Shown here piece after piece: positions 7,015-13,940 of a stretch of 23,884 nucleotides of DNA (position 1 is its first letter; each line of letters begins with the position of its first letter). A model generated the notes under the pieces. That model made no database searches. It was not told where the DNA came from and saw only the letters and a program-made list of their open reading frames with translations. Source of the DNA: an uncultured Oscillibacter sp. GTDB taxonomy: Bacteria; Bacillota; Clostridia; Oscillospirales; Oscillospiraceae. The DNA is taken from assembly GCA_910586735.1 (NCBI GenBank), contig CAJUJW010000039.1, forward strand, positions 1 to 23,884. Reading direction: 5' to 3'. Made by a program: the position numbers and the translations under genes.

Positions 7015-9578
7015 AAAAGCTGCTGAACAACTCCACGCGGTTTCTCACCGTCAGCCTGGCCCTGGTCCTCCTGCTGACTGTGTGCATCTTCTCCTTCCTG
7101 GCCGTTTTCATGACCCGGAAGAGCGCGGAGACCATCAGCGCCGTGGGTACCGCCTATATGACCGGCATGGGGGAAAAGGTCACACAGCACTTTGAAACCA
7201 CCATCCAGCTTCGCCTCTCCCAGCTGGAGGCCCTGGTGATCGGCTTTCAGCCTGACGATATCCCCGCCAAAACGCTGCGGGAGGAGCTGGCCGGCAACGC
7301 CCAGATGCGGGGCTTTGAGTCCCTGGCCTTCTACTCCCGCGAGGGCGAGTTCGACATGATCTATGGTGAAACGCCCATCCTGGCCGACTCTGGGCCCTTC
7401 CTGGCCTCCATGAACAACGGGGACAAAAAGGTGGCCGTGGTCAGCACCGACCATGGGGAAAAGGATATTCTCCTGGGCGTCTCCGCCGAATACGTCATGT
7501 CCAACGGCGAAACGGCCACGGCCCTGGTGGCCTGCCTCCCCGCCGACTACATTGCCGAGACCCTCTCCCTCTACAGCGAGAGCACGCTGGTCTACTCCCA
7601 CATCATCCGCCGGGACGGCACCTTTGTCATCCGCAGCGGCGACGCCTTCCGGGAGAGCTACTTCGACCGCATCCAGGCCATGTTTGAGGAGCAGGGGGAA
7701 AGCGGAGATCAGTACATCCGGGAGCTGGAGGCCGCCATGGACGCCGGGGAGGACTATACCGCCCTTCTCACTTTCGGCAATGAGCGGCGGCACCTGCAAT
7801 GCAACAAGCTGCCTTACTCCGAGTGGTTCCTGATCACCGTGCTTCCCTACGGGCAGCTGGACGAGGAGGTCAGCAGCCTCAGCCACACCTGGCTTCTGCT
7901 GGCCTTCCTGGGGTGCTCCGTGATTCTGGCGGCCCTGCTGCTGGTGTTCTGGCAGTATTCCAAGCTGCTGCGGGGGCAGATGTCCGAGCTGGAGAAGGCC
8001 CGGAAGGAGGCCGTCCACGCCAACAAGGCCAAAAGCGAGTTCCTCTCCAACATGTCCCACGACATCCGGACCCCCATGAACGCCATCGTGGGAATGACGG
8101 CCATTGCCACAGCCAATATCGACGACCGGCAGCAGGTCCAGAACTGCCTGAAAAAGATCACCCTCTCCAGCCGCCACCTTCTGGGGCTTATCAACGACGT
8201 GCTGGATATGAGCAAAATTGAAAGCGGCAAGCTGACCCTGAACGTGGATCAGGTCTCCCTCCGGGAGGTCATGGACAGCATCGTCAGCATCGCCCAGCCC
8301 CAGGTGCGCTCCAAGCACCAGCAGTTCGACGTGTTCATTCACGACATCTCCACGGAAAACGTCTGCTGCGACAGCATCCGGCTGAACCAGGTTTTGCTGA
8401 ACATCCTGGGCAACGCCCTGAAATTCACCCCCGACGGCGGGCTCATCCAGGTCTCCCTCTACGAGGAGGACTCCCCCAAAGGAGAGGAGTACGTCCGCAC
8501 CCATATCATAGTCAAAGACAACGGCATCGGCATGACCCAGGAGTTCAAGGAAAAGATTTTCGAGTCCTTCGTCCGGGAGGACAGCGCCCGGGTCCGCCGG
8601 ACCGAGGGCTCCGGCCTGGGCATGGCCATCACAAAATACATTGTGGACACCATGGGCGGGACCATCGAGGTGGAAAGCGAGCTGGGCAAGGGCAGCGAGT
8701 TCCACGTCACCCTGGACCTGGAGCGGGCCGAGACCCCGGAGGAGGAGATGATCCTCCCCGAGTGGAACATCCTGGTGGTGGACGACGACCAGCAGCTCTG
8801 CGAGAGCACCACCGCCTCCCTGAAATCCATCGGCGTCAAGGCCGACTGGGCCCTGACCGCGGAGGGGGCCCTGGAGATGCTGGAGCACCGGGCCCAGCTG
8901 CGGGACCACTACCACATCATCCTTCTGGACTGGAAGCTGCCGGACATGGACGGCGTCGCCGCCGCCAAGGAGATCCGCCGCCGCTTCGGCAGCGAGACGC
9001 CCATCATGCTGATCTCCGCCTACGACTGGAGCGAAATCGAGGCGGACGCCAGGGAGGCGGGCATCACCGGCTTCATCTCCAAGCCCCTGTTCCGCTCCAC
9101 CCTCTTCTACGGACTCAAACCCTTCGTGGAGAACGCCGGCGTCCCCAGCGAGCAGTGCCACGAGGAGAAATCCGCCGACTTCACCGGCCGCCGGGTCCTC
9201 CTGGCGGAGGACAACGACCTGAACTGGGAAATCGCCAGCGAGCTCCTCTCCAGCCTGGGGATGGAGCTGGACTGGGCGGAGAACGGCAAAATCTGCGTGG
9301 AGAAGTTCCTGGCTTCTCCCCCCGGTTTTTACGACGCCGTGCTGATGGACCTGCGCATGCCGGTGATGACGGGCTACGAGGCCACGGCGGCCATCCGCGC
9401 CCTGGACAGGCCCGACCGAGACATCCCCATCATCGCCATGACCGCCGACGCCTTCTCCGAGGACATCAAAAAGTGCCTGGACGCGGGGATGAACGCCCAC
9501 GTGGCCAAGCCCATCGACATCCGGGAGCTCTCCCGGCTGCTGGAGAAATTCATCCACGAGCGCCGCGCCGAGGCGTGA
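7011..9578 (+). CDS. Membrane hybrid sensor histidine kinase with two receiver domains
   Basis: This 855-aa protein senses an unknown extracellular signal and feeds a phosphorelay. Transmembrane helices at about residues 11-33 and 293-316 bracket an extracytoplasmic sensor of about 260 residues with the size and layout of a dCache domain (fold not confirmed). The cytoplasmic part has the H-box SHDIRTPMNAIVGM (His350), N-box NQVLLNILGNALKFT, G1 DNGIGM and G2 GSGLGM. Two receivers follow: REC1 with Asp640 in LLDWKLPDMDG and REC2 with Asp780 in LMDLRMPVMTG, both with the KP lysine. It has no Hpt domain of its own; that role falls to the separate 120-aa protein whose stop codon overlaps this start (ATGA). 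The frame is open further upstream, but that stretch lies within the hpt gene. A strong terminator follows 5 nt after the stop. Confidence 0.94.
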   Translation: MKKLLNNSTRFLTVSLALVLLLTVCIFSFLAVFMTRKSAETISAVGTAYMTGMGEKVTQHFETTIQLRLSQLEALVIGFQPDDIPAKTLREELAGNAQMRGFESLAFYSREGEFDMIYGETPILADSGPFLASMNNGDKKVAVVSTDHGEKDILLGVSAEYVMSNGETATALVACLPADYIAETLSLYSESTLVYSHIIRRDGTFVIRSGDAFRESYFDRIQAMFEEQGESGDQYIRELEAAMDAGEDYTALLTFGNERRHLQCNKLPYSEWFLITVLPYGQLDEEVSSLSHTWLLLAFLGCSVILAALLLVFWQYSKLLRGQMSELEKARKEAVHANKAKSEFLSNMSHDIRTPMNAIVGMTAIATANIDDRQQVQNCLKKITLSSRHLLGLINDVLDMSKIESGKLTLNVDQVSLREVMDSIVSIAQPQVRSKHQQFDVFIHDISTENVCCDSIRLNQVLLNILGNALKFTPDGGLIQVSLYEEDSPKGEEYVRTHIIVKDNGIGMTQEFKEKIFESFVREDSARVRRTEGSGLGMAITKYIVDTMGGTIEVESELGKGSEFHVTLDLERAETPEEEMILPEWNILVVDDDQQLCESTTASLKSIGVKADWALTAEGALEMLEHRAQLRDHYHIILLDWKLPDMDGVAAAKEIRRRFGSETPIMLISAYDWSEIEADAREAGITGFISKPLFRSTLFYGLKPFVENAGVPSEQCHEEKSADFTGRRVLLAEDNDLNWEIASELLSSLGMELDWAENGKICVEKFLASPPGFYDAVLMDLRMPVMTGYEATAAIRALDRPDRDIPIIAMTADAFSEDIKKCLDAGMNAHVAKPIDIRELSRLLEKFIHERRAEA

Positions 9579-9582
9579 AAAT

Positions 9583-9616
9583 AAGGAGGCGGGAACATCC
9601 CGCCTCCTTCGCTTTT
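9583..9616. terminator. Bidirectional intrinsic terminator
   Basis: AAGGAGGCGGGA and TCCCGCCTCCTT form a perfect 12-bp stem with a 3-nt loop at 9583-9609. It is followed by CGCTTTT on the plus strand and by ATTTT on the minus strand. It can end both the plus-strand signalling operon and the convergent minus-strand gene whose stop codon is at 9624. Confidence 0.9.
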
Positions 9617-9623
9617 CAGTCTG

Positions 9624-10139
9624 TCAGCACGCCGCCGTCTCCCCGCCGGAGTCCGGGGCCTCCGCTGTCTCTCCGCCGGTTTCCGCCTCCTGGGCGGACC
9701 CGCCCTCCTCCTCCTCGTCCTCCAGGACGGAGTCCCACTCCTTGGGCTTCTCCTTGGGCACCCGGCAGGCGAGGGCCAGCTTGTACCCGTCCGGGTCGGC
9801 CTCCATCAAAAACCGCTCGTCCTGGGGCGGCACCTTGTCCCCCTTCATAATCCGGGAGGCGATTTTCCGGCACTGCTCCATGACCTTCATGGACTTGGCC
9901 AGGGCGTCCAGCTCACTGCTGCCCTTCTGCTTGGCCTCCAGCAGCTTTCTCTGTTTCTCCATGTCCTGGCGGTTCAACTCCTGGAGGAAGGACAGCGCCG
10001 CCTGGGACCAGGTGGCCCTGTCGTTTCCCGCCCGCCTGGGGGCCGCCGCCGTTCCGGTGGGTTTCTTCCCCGCCTGAGGCGCGGGATTGGCGGCCGTCCG
10101 CGCGGCCCGACGCTGGCGTCCGTTTACGCTGAGCTCCAT
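9624..10139 (-). CDS. Hypothetical 171-aa charged protein with acidic tail
   Basis: I do not recognise this family. The N-terminal 40 residues are basic and low in complexity (Arg, Ala, Pro, Gly, Lys). The middle (about 42-135) is predicted helical, possibly coiled-coil, and contains the best-defined stretches: LNRQDMEKQRKLLEAKQK, then KVMEQCRKIASRIMKGDKVP leading into PQDERFLMEADPDGYKLALA. The C-terminus is highly acidic (DEEEEG) and Gly/Glu/Ala-rich. There is no signal peptide or membrane segment, so it is probably cytoplasmic. The start is ATG at 10139 with AAAGGAGGG upstream. It appears to be a single-gene unit with its own promoter (10182-10210) and a shared terminator (9583-9616). The mix of a basic head and an acidic tail might suit a protein- or nucleic-acid-binding accessory factor, but no function is supported. 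Confidence 0.8.
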   Translation of the reverse strand: MELSVNGRQRRAARTAANPAPQAGKKPTGTAAAPRRAGNDRATWSQAALSFLQELNRQDMEKQRKLLEAKQKGSSELDALAKSMKVMEQCRKIASRIMKGDKVPPQDERFLMEADPDGYKLALACRVPKEKPKEWDSVLEDEEEEGGSAQEAETGGETAEAPDSGGETAAC

Positions 10140-10181
10140 AGTGCGCCCTCCTTTTCGCCCTTTGGTGTCTTACCTGCCTAT

Positions 10182-10210
10182 ACCATAGCATAGAATCCCG
10201 CGGAACGCAA
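10182..10210 (-). promoter_or_regulatory. Candidate sigma-A promoter for the 171-aa hypothetical gene
   Basis: On the minus strand TTGCGT (10210-10205) and TATGGT (10187-10182) have a 17-bp spacer. The -10 lies about 42 nt upstream of the ATG, leaving room for the AAAGGAGGG ribosome binding site. Confidence 0.5.
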
Positions 10211-10231
10211 GGGTGCTTCTCCGGTATGCAC

Positions 10232-10288
10232 ATTTTAAAAAGGACCGCGCAAACCCCGCGCCGGGAGGCGTCGCCTCCCGGCGCGGTC
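10232..10288 (-). terminator. Intrinsic terminator of the padR-HAAS operon
   Basis: Just past the stop of the third gene the minus strand can form a very stable GC-rich hairpin (CGCCGGGAGGCG with CGCCTCCCGGCG around a 3-nt loop). This is extended or rivalled by GACCGCGC with GCGCGGTC, and followed by CTTTTTAAAA. The stem and T tract make termination in the minus direction likely. Confidence 0.85.
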
Positions 10289-10291
10289 TCT

Positions 10292-10966
10292 TTAGTCGTA
10301 GAAGGTGGACGACGCCCCCTGCTTCACCTCCGCCCTCGCGGTCTCGTAGTAATACTTGTCATACCCGATGACCGTGAAGTCCTGGACGCTCCAGTTGACC
10401 TCCGCGCCGGCGCGGGTGGCTGCCAGGAAGTAGCGCCGCCCGTCCTTCTCCAGCCAGTCCCCCTCCTCGAGGGCCCACTCCTGTTCCGTCTGGCTGGTGG
10501 GCAGGTCCGAGTCGTCCTTGAAGGTGGTCCAGCTCCCCTGAATCTTCAGCCGGACGATGTCCGGGTCGTCGATTCTGCCGAAGACATACAGCCGCATCCT
10601 GTTCCCCGCCCGTATGGTCCACAGCCCGCAGTGCATGGGGGCCTCCTCCGTGCAGTCCAGCGCCGGGCCGGGGCTCTGGCTCCAGCCGTAAAGCCCCAAG
10701 TCCGCCCCGCTGAGCATGGTGACGTTCTCGTTCCCCGTCAGATAGGCCAGGAAGTTCCAGCGGAAATTCGGCTCCCAGTCCCGGCAGACCACGGCGGTGC
10801 GCCCGGTGCCCTGCCGCTCCTCGTTGTGGCGGATGGCCTGGATGGGGAACAGCAGGCCGATCATGAACACACGGTTCACCACGAACACCGCCGCCAGCGC
10901 GATCAGGACCCGCCGGAGGGTCCGCCTCCTCCGGGAGGACAGCCTTTCCCTTCTCTCCTTCTTCAT
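10292..10966 (-). CDS. Membrane-anchored hypothetical protein, third gene of the padR operon
   Basis: The product is 224 aa with a very basic N-terminus (KKERRERLSSRRRRTLRR) and one transmembrane helix at about residues 19-41. The remaining 180 or so residues then face outwards by the positive-inside rule. The exported part is rich in aromatic residues and shows no domain I can name; it may be a small beta-sandwich (for example GRRYFLAATRAGAEVNWSVQ). Its ATG overlaps the stop of the HAAS gene as ATGA (10963-10966), so it is translated with it. In many Firmicutes the slot after padR and a HAAS gene holds a DUF4097-type or other surface protein; this sequence does not obviously match one. A role as an effector of an envelope response is possible but inferred. 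Confidence 0.85.
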   Translation of the reverse strand: MKKERRERLSSRRRRTLRRVLIALAAVFVVNRVFMIGLLFPIQAIRHNEERQGTGRTAVVCRDWEPNFRWNFLAYLTGNENVTMLSGADLGLYGWSQSPGPALDCTEEAPMHCGLWTIRAGNRMRLYVFGRIDDPDIVRLKIQGSWTTFKDDSDLPTSQTEQEWALEEGDWLEKDGRRYFLAATRAGAEVNWSVQDFTVIGYDKYYYETARAEVKQGASSTFYD

Positions 10967-11697
10967 GCCGTCTCCTCCCCTCCCGGCAGGGGAATCTCCA
11001 GCCGGATCGTCTCCCCAAAGGCCCGGTACTCCCAGATCACGCAGGTGTCCCCCGGCTCCACCGGGGTCCAGCGGACGGCGTATTCCACCCCGTAGTTCCC
11101 CCGGCCCCCGGCGCTGTTCCCCGTCCCGCCCCGCTCATTCCACAGCTCGCTCCTGTTGCACAGGTTGTCCGCCACGATGCCGAAGGGCAGCCGGTCATAC
11201 ATGCAGGCCAGCACCATGGCCGACCGCTGGCCCTCCTTCTCCCCTATGAACACCTGATAAATCCGCAGGATGTCGTTTCCAACCTCCGCCCGGATGTCCA
11301 GGTCCGCCTCGGCCTCTATGTTCTCCACTTTGCCGGTGGAGATCGCCGGGGACGGGCGCAGCCGGACCTGTAGGTTGTCCCAGGCCGCCCCCAGCATCCC
11401 CAGGCCCAGCAGGGCCAGAACGCACATCACGAATGTCAAAGCCACCGCCGCCCGGCCCAGCCACAGCCAGCCCCAGCCCCGGTACTGCCTGGCCATCTCC
11501 CGGCCGATCTCCACCGGATCCCCCATGGCCTCCAGGCACCGGGATTCCGCCAGCGCGGGGTCCCAGCCCATGTCCAGCATGGCCTCCATCCGGTCCTCCA
11601 CGTGCTCCTCCAGCTCCCGGCGGACGCTCTCCCGCTCCTCCGCCGTCAGCCGCCCCAGGGGCAGGAGCACCCGGTCCATAAATTCTTCTCGGGTCAT
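10963..11697 (-). CDS. HAAS (DUF1700-like) domain membrane protein
   Basis: The product is 244 aa. The first 70 residues (LPLGRLTAEERESVRRELEE, then EHVEDRMEAM and LEAMGDPVEIGREM) are a clear HAAS/DUF1700-type helical domain, which is regularly encoded next to PadR regulators and is thought to act in signalling with them. A transmembrane helix follows at about residues 79-104, and the C-terminal 140 residues are predicted to be exported and are not recognised. The start ATG overlaps the padR stop as ATGA (11694-11697), and its own stop overlaps the next ATG in the same way. The three genes are thus one tightly coupled operon under the padR promoter. Known of the family: PadR and HAAS genes pair very often. 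Inferred: the exported domain senses or modifies an envelope state. Confidence 0.88.
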   Translation of the reverse strand: MTREEFMDRVLLPLGRLTAEERESVRRELEEHVEDRMEAMLDMGWDPALAESRCLEAMGDPVEIGREMARQYRGWGWLWLGRAAVALTFVMCVLALLGLGMLGAAWDNLQVRLRPSPAISTGKVENIEAEADLDIRAEVGNDILRIYQVFIGEKEGQRSAMVLACMYDRLPFGIVADNLCNRSELWNERGGTGNSAGGRGNYGVEYAVRWTPVEPGDTCVIWEYRAFGETIRLEIPLPGGEETA

Positions 11698-12032
11698 ACC
11701 GGCTCCGCCTCCGCGCCGCCCCGGAGAACGTCGTTCACCGCCCCGCTGTACCGCTTCCAGGCGGCCTCCTCCTCCCGGAGGGCCCCTTGGCCCTTCCGGG
11801 TGAGGTGGTAGTATTTCCGCTCCCGCCCCGTGGGGGCCTCCTTGCGGTAAGCCTCCACGCAGCCCGCCTGCTCCAGCCCGTGGAGTACGGGGTACAACGT
11901 CCCCTCCTTCATGTCGAAGGTGTGGTTGGACCGCCGGGCCAGCTCCACAATCATCTGATACCCGTACATGTCCTCCCCCGCCAGCAGGGACAGCGCCAGC
12001 AGCCGGGTGTGCTCAATGGCCTGTTTCTTCAT
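11694..12032 (-). CDS. PadR-family transcriptional regulator
   Basis: This is a 112-aa PadR winged-helix repressor of the short (PadR-s2) type. Recognisable segments are LLALSLLAGEDMYGYQMIVE (first helices), DMKEGTLYPVLHGLEQAG (recognition helix region with the family hallmark EGTLYPVL) and GRERKYYHLTRKGQ (wing with the YY-LT-G signature). The short C-terminal helix would form the dimer interface. The start is ATG at 12032, with GGAGG 6 nt upstream. A longer open frame reaching 12206 crosses the promoter and is rejected. It heads a three-gene operon with overlapping ATGA junctions. The inverted half-sites that straddle its promoter suggest that it represses itself and the two membrane-protein genes. 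The inducer is unknown. Confidence 0.93.
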   Translation of the reverse strand: MKKQAIEHTRLLALSLLAGEDMYGYQMIVELARRSNHTFDMKEGTLYPVLHGLEQAGCVEAYRKEAPTGRERKYYHLTRKGQGALREEEAAWKRYSGAVNDVLRGGAEAEPV

Positions 12033-12048
12033 AAGCCGCCTCCGTTCT

Positions 12049-12098
12049 ATACCTAGAGCTCCTATGCTTATTATACCTTGCGTCGCTAGGTATGTCAA
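12049..12098 (-). promoter_or_regulatory. Consensus sigma-A promoter with overlapping PadR-type operator
   Basis: On the minus strand TTGACA (12098-12093) and TATAAT (12075-12070) are both perfect consensus, with a 17-bp spacer. ATACCTAG at 12049-12056 and CTAGGTAT at 12086-12093 are perfect inverted half-sites on either side of the -10. A third copy, ATACCT at 12073-12078, pairs with the AGGTAT of the second across the spacer. A promoter this strong with palindromes covering it is what an autorepressed padR operon is expected to show. That PadR binds here is inferred. Confidence 0.8.
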
Positions 12099-12152
12099 GG
12101 GAAAATTGCCGTGGGGGTGTCCATCTGCGCACTTTGTCAAGAGAACCTCATC

Positions 12153-12260
12153 GTAGGGGCCGCCGCCCTCGGCGGCCCGTTCCTCTGAGGCTGCCGGGAT
12201 TTCCAAGGGGCCGCCCCTACAGGATGTTCTAGCGGGAGAAGGGCAGGCCCTGGGGAAATG
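12153..12260. repeat. Dispersed intergenic repeat, copy A (GTAGGGGC...GCCCCTAC)
   Basis: The element is bounded by GTAGGGGC (12153) and CCCCTAC (ending 12220) in inverted orientation. It carries an inner GGGCCGCCG/CGGCGGCCC hairpin, followed by a tail with GGGAGAAGGGCA and CCCTGG. The same boundary and tail motifs recur at 23194-23372, and a short relative lies at 21565-21605. No coding capacity is apparent. Confidence 0.7.
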
Positions 12261-12330
12261 GCCCGCACAGGGGTGCGGGCCTCACAGGGTGCTACAAAAT
12301 AAAACCCGAAAACAGCCCTCCGAAAAAAGG

Positions 12331-12360
12331 TTGTCCAACCTTCGAAGTCTGTGCTATAAT
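12331..12360 (+). promoter_or_regulatory. Sigma-A promoter of mutY, adjacent to the start codon
   Basis: TTGTCC (12331-12336) and TATAAT (12355-12360) are 18 bp apart, with TGC directly before the -10 (extended -10). Transcription should begin about 7 nt downstream, at or within a base or two of the ATG at 12367, so the mRNA is predicted to be leaderless or nearly so. Confidence 0.7.
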
Positions 12361-12366
12361 CTCCCC

Positions 12367-13452
12367 ATGAATGAGAACGCTATGACTTTACCCCGCCTCC
12401 CCGCCCCCCTGCTGGCCTGGTATCGGCGGAGCGCCCGGGACCTCCCCTGGCGGAAGACAACAGACCCTTACCGCATCTGGGTCTCAGAGATCATGCTCCA
12501 GCAGACCCGGGTGGCGGCGGTGCTGGGCTACTACGCCCGGTTCCTCTCGGCCTTCCCCACGGTGGAGGCCCTGGCCGCCGCGCCGGAGGAACAGCTGATG
12601 AAGCTCTGGGAGGGCCTGGGCTACTACAGCCGGGCCCGGAACCTCCAGCGGACGGCCCGGCTGGTAACGGACCGGGGCGGCTTCCCGGACACCTACGAGG
12701 GCCTCCTGGAGCTGCCGGGAATCGGGGAGTACACCGCCGCCGCCATCGCCTCGGCGGCCTTCGCCCAGGCGGAACCGGCGGTGGACGGCAACGTCCTGCG
12801 GGTCATCGCCCGCCTGACGGACTGCCATGACGGCATCGCCCTCCCCCGGACAAAGCGGAACGTCCGCGCCCAGGTCCGGGACATCTTCCCGGAGGCGGAG
12901 GCGGACGTGCGGATTTTCAACCAGGCCCTCATGGAGCTGGGGGCCACCGTCTGCGTCCCCAACGGCCCGCCGAAATGCCTCCTCTGCCCCGCCCGGGAGC
13001 TGTGCCTGGGCCGGGAGCGGGGCACGGCGGAGTCCCTGCCGGTTAGGCAGCCGAAAAAGTCCCGCCGGGTGGAGGAAAGGACGGTGTTCCTCCTCCTCCG
13101 GGAGGGCCGGGTAGCCCTGCGGAAGCGTCCGGACTCCGGCCTGCTGGCGGGCCTCTGGGAGTTCCCCAACGTAGAGGGCGCCCTGGACGAGGCCGCCGCC
13201 GCCGGGACGGTCCGCTCCTGGGGCCTGGAGCCGAAAGCCTGGAAAAGCCGCCTGACGGCGAAACACATTTTTACCCACGTGGAGTGGCGCATGACCGGCT
13301 ACACCCTGGAGGTGGCCGGGGCGGGCCCGCCGGGCCTCACCTGGGCGGACAGCCTGGAGCCCTACGCCGTTCCCTCGGCCTTCGCCCGCTTCCGGGAGGA
13401 GGCGGAGGGGGAGAGAATAGGAGACAAGCATGGCATTTTGGAAAAAGAGTGA
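12367..13452 (+). CDS. mutY: A/G-specific adenine DNA glycosylase MutY
   Basis: MutY removes adenine mispaired with 8-oxoguanine. The product is 361 aa, normal length. The catalytic Glu41 lies in SEIMLQQTRV, the helix-hairpin-helix is LPGIGEYTAAAI (about 116-127, with Tyr122), and catalytic Asp140 lies in PAVDGNVLRV. The [4Fe-4S] cysteines are 196, 204, 207 and 213, with seven residues between the first two rather than the six of E. coli MutY. A C-terminal NUDIX-like domain recognises 8-oxoguanine, with FTHVEW in place of the FSH loop. The start is ATG at 12367 because the promoter -10 ends at 12360; no Shine-Dalgarno sequence precedes it. ATG at 12382 is a possible alternative, also without one. 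The gene overlaps the next by 23 bp and heads a plus-strand group. Confidence 0.95.
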   Translation: MNENAMTLPRLPAPLLAWYRRSARDLPWRKTTDPYRIWVSEIMLQQTRVAAVLGYYARFLSAFPTVEALAAAPEEQLMKLWEGLGYYSRARNLQRTARLVTDRGGFPDTYEGLLELPGIGEYTAAAIASAAFAQAEPAVDGNVLRVIARLTDCHDGIALPRTKRNVRAQVRDIFPEAEADVRIFNQALMELGATVCVPNGPPKCLLCPARELCLGRERGTAESLPVRQPKKSRRVEERTVFLLLREGRVALRKRPDSGLLAGLWEFPNVEGALDEAAAAGTVRSWGLEPKAWKSRLTAKHIFTHVEWRMTGYTLEVAGAGPPGLTWADSLEPYAVPSAFARFREEAEGERIGDKHGILEKE

Positions 13453-13909
13453 AGACCCCTGGGACTGGGACCCCAGCAAAAAGCGCCCGGCCCCCCGCCC
13501 CGCGGAGCCTCAGGAGCCCAGGGAGAACCCCCTGGACAGCCTGAAAGCCTGGAACGAGGAGCGCAAGGCCAAGGCGAAAGAAAAGGAGGAGGCTAAGCGC
13601 CTCCCCCCAGAGCCTTGCCCCTGGTGCGGGAAGGAGATGGAGCAAGGCTATATGCTCGGTGGACGGGGTTCTGTCAGCTGGTACCCTGGTATTTACAAAA
13701 CGGATTTTCTTCGAGGTGTGGACAGCGCTGGCAGAATTGACGTGCAGGACGAGGGCAGCATCTGGAGCGGCCTATATAAAACCACCTGGCTCTGCCGGGA
13801 CTGCAAGAAAGCGGTCTTCAACATGCCGGACCCGCCGGAGGTCTACGGCCCCTTCGCCGCCCCGGCGGAAACGGAAGAAACGAAAGAGGAGGAAGAGAGC
13901 GAGGAATAA
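13430..13909 (+). CDS. Small zinc-ribbon protein, DUF6487-like
   Basis: The product is 159 aa. The N-terminal 58 residues are charged and low in complexity (Lys, Glu, Pro, Arg) and predicted disordered or helical. From about residue 60 there is a compact domain with EPCPWCGKEMEQGYMLGG, a CPxCGxxMxxG pattern like DUF6487, and a second pair at LCRDCKK. The four cysteines (two CxxC pairs) should bind zinc. The C-terminus is strongly acidic (EETKEEEESEE). There is no signal peptide. The function is unknown. The start is ATG at 13430, inside the mutY 3' end (23-bp overlap), which points to translational coupling. The link with thymidine kinase, 31 bp downstream, is positional only. Confidence 0.82.
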   Translation: MAFWKKSEDPWDWDPSKKRPAPRPAEPQEPRENPLDSLKAWNEERKAKAKEKEEAKRLPPEPCPWCGKEMEQGYMLGGRGSVSWYPGIYKTDFLRGVDSAGRIDVQDEGSIWSGLYKTTWLCRDCKKAVFNMPDPPEVYGPFAAPAETEETKEEEESEE

Positions 13910-13940
13910 TCTGCCGAATTCCATCGCTCTTTGTATATTT

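Larger units (their letters stand above)
12099..12366. other. Intergenic region between padR and mutY carrying a repeat element
   Basis: Together with the padR promoter this makes a 334-bp gap without a gene. It contains copy A of a dispersed repeat (12153-12260), a GCCCGCAC/GTGCGGGC hairpin at 12261-12280 and the mutY promoter (12331-12360). No coding frame with a ribosome binding site is visible. Confidence 0.7.

Noticed and set aside
6960..9557. 865-aa open frame antisense to the hybrid kinase gene
   Set aside because: Same cause: the composition mirrors the sense gene and there is no start signal or recognisable domain.
12289..12366. Extended MutY start at the upstream TTG
   Set aside because: The extra residues would include the mutY promoter and are unrelated to MutY; the -10 hexamer lies inside this stretch.
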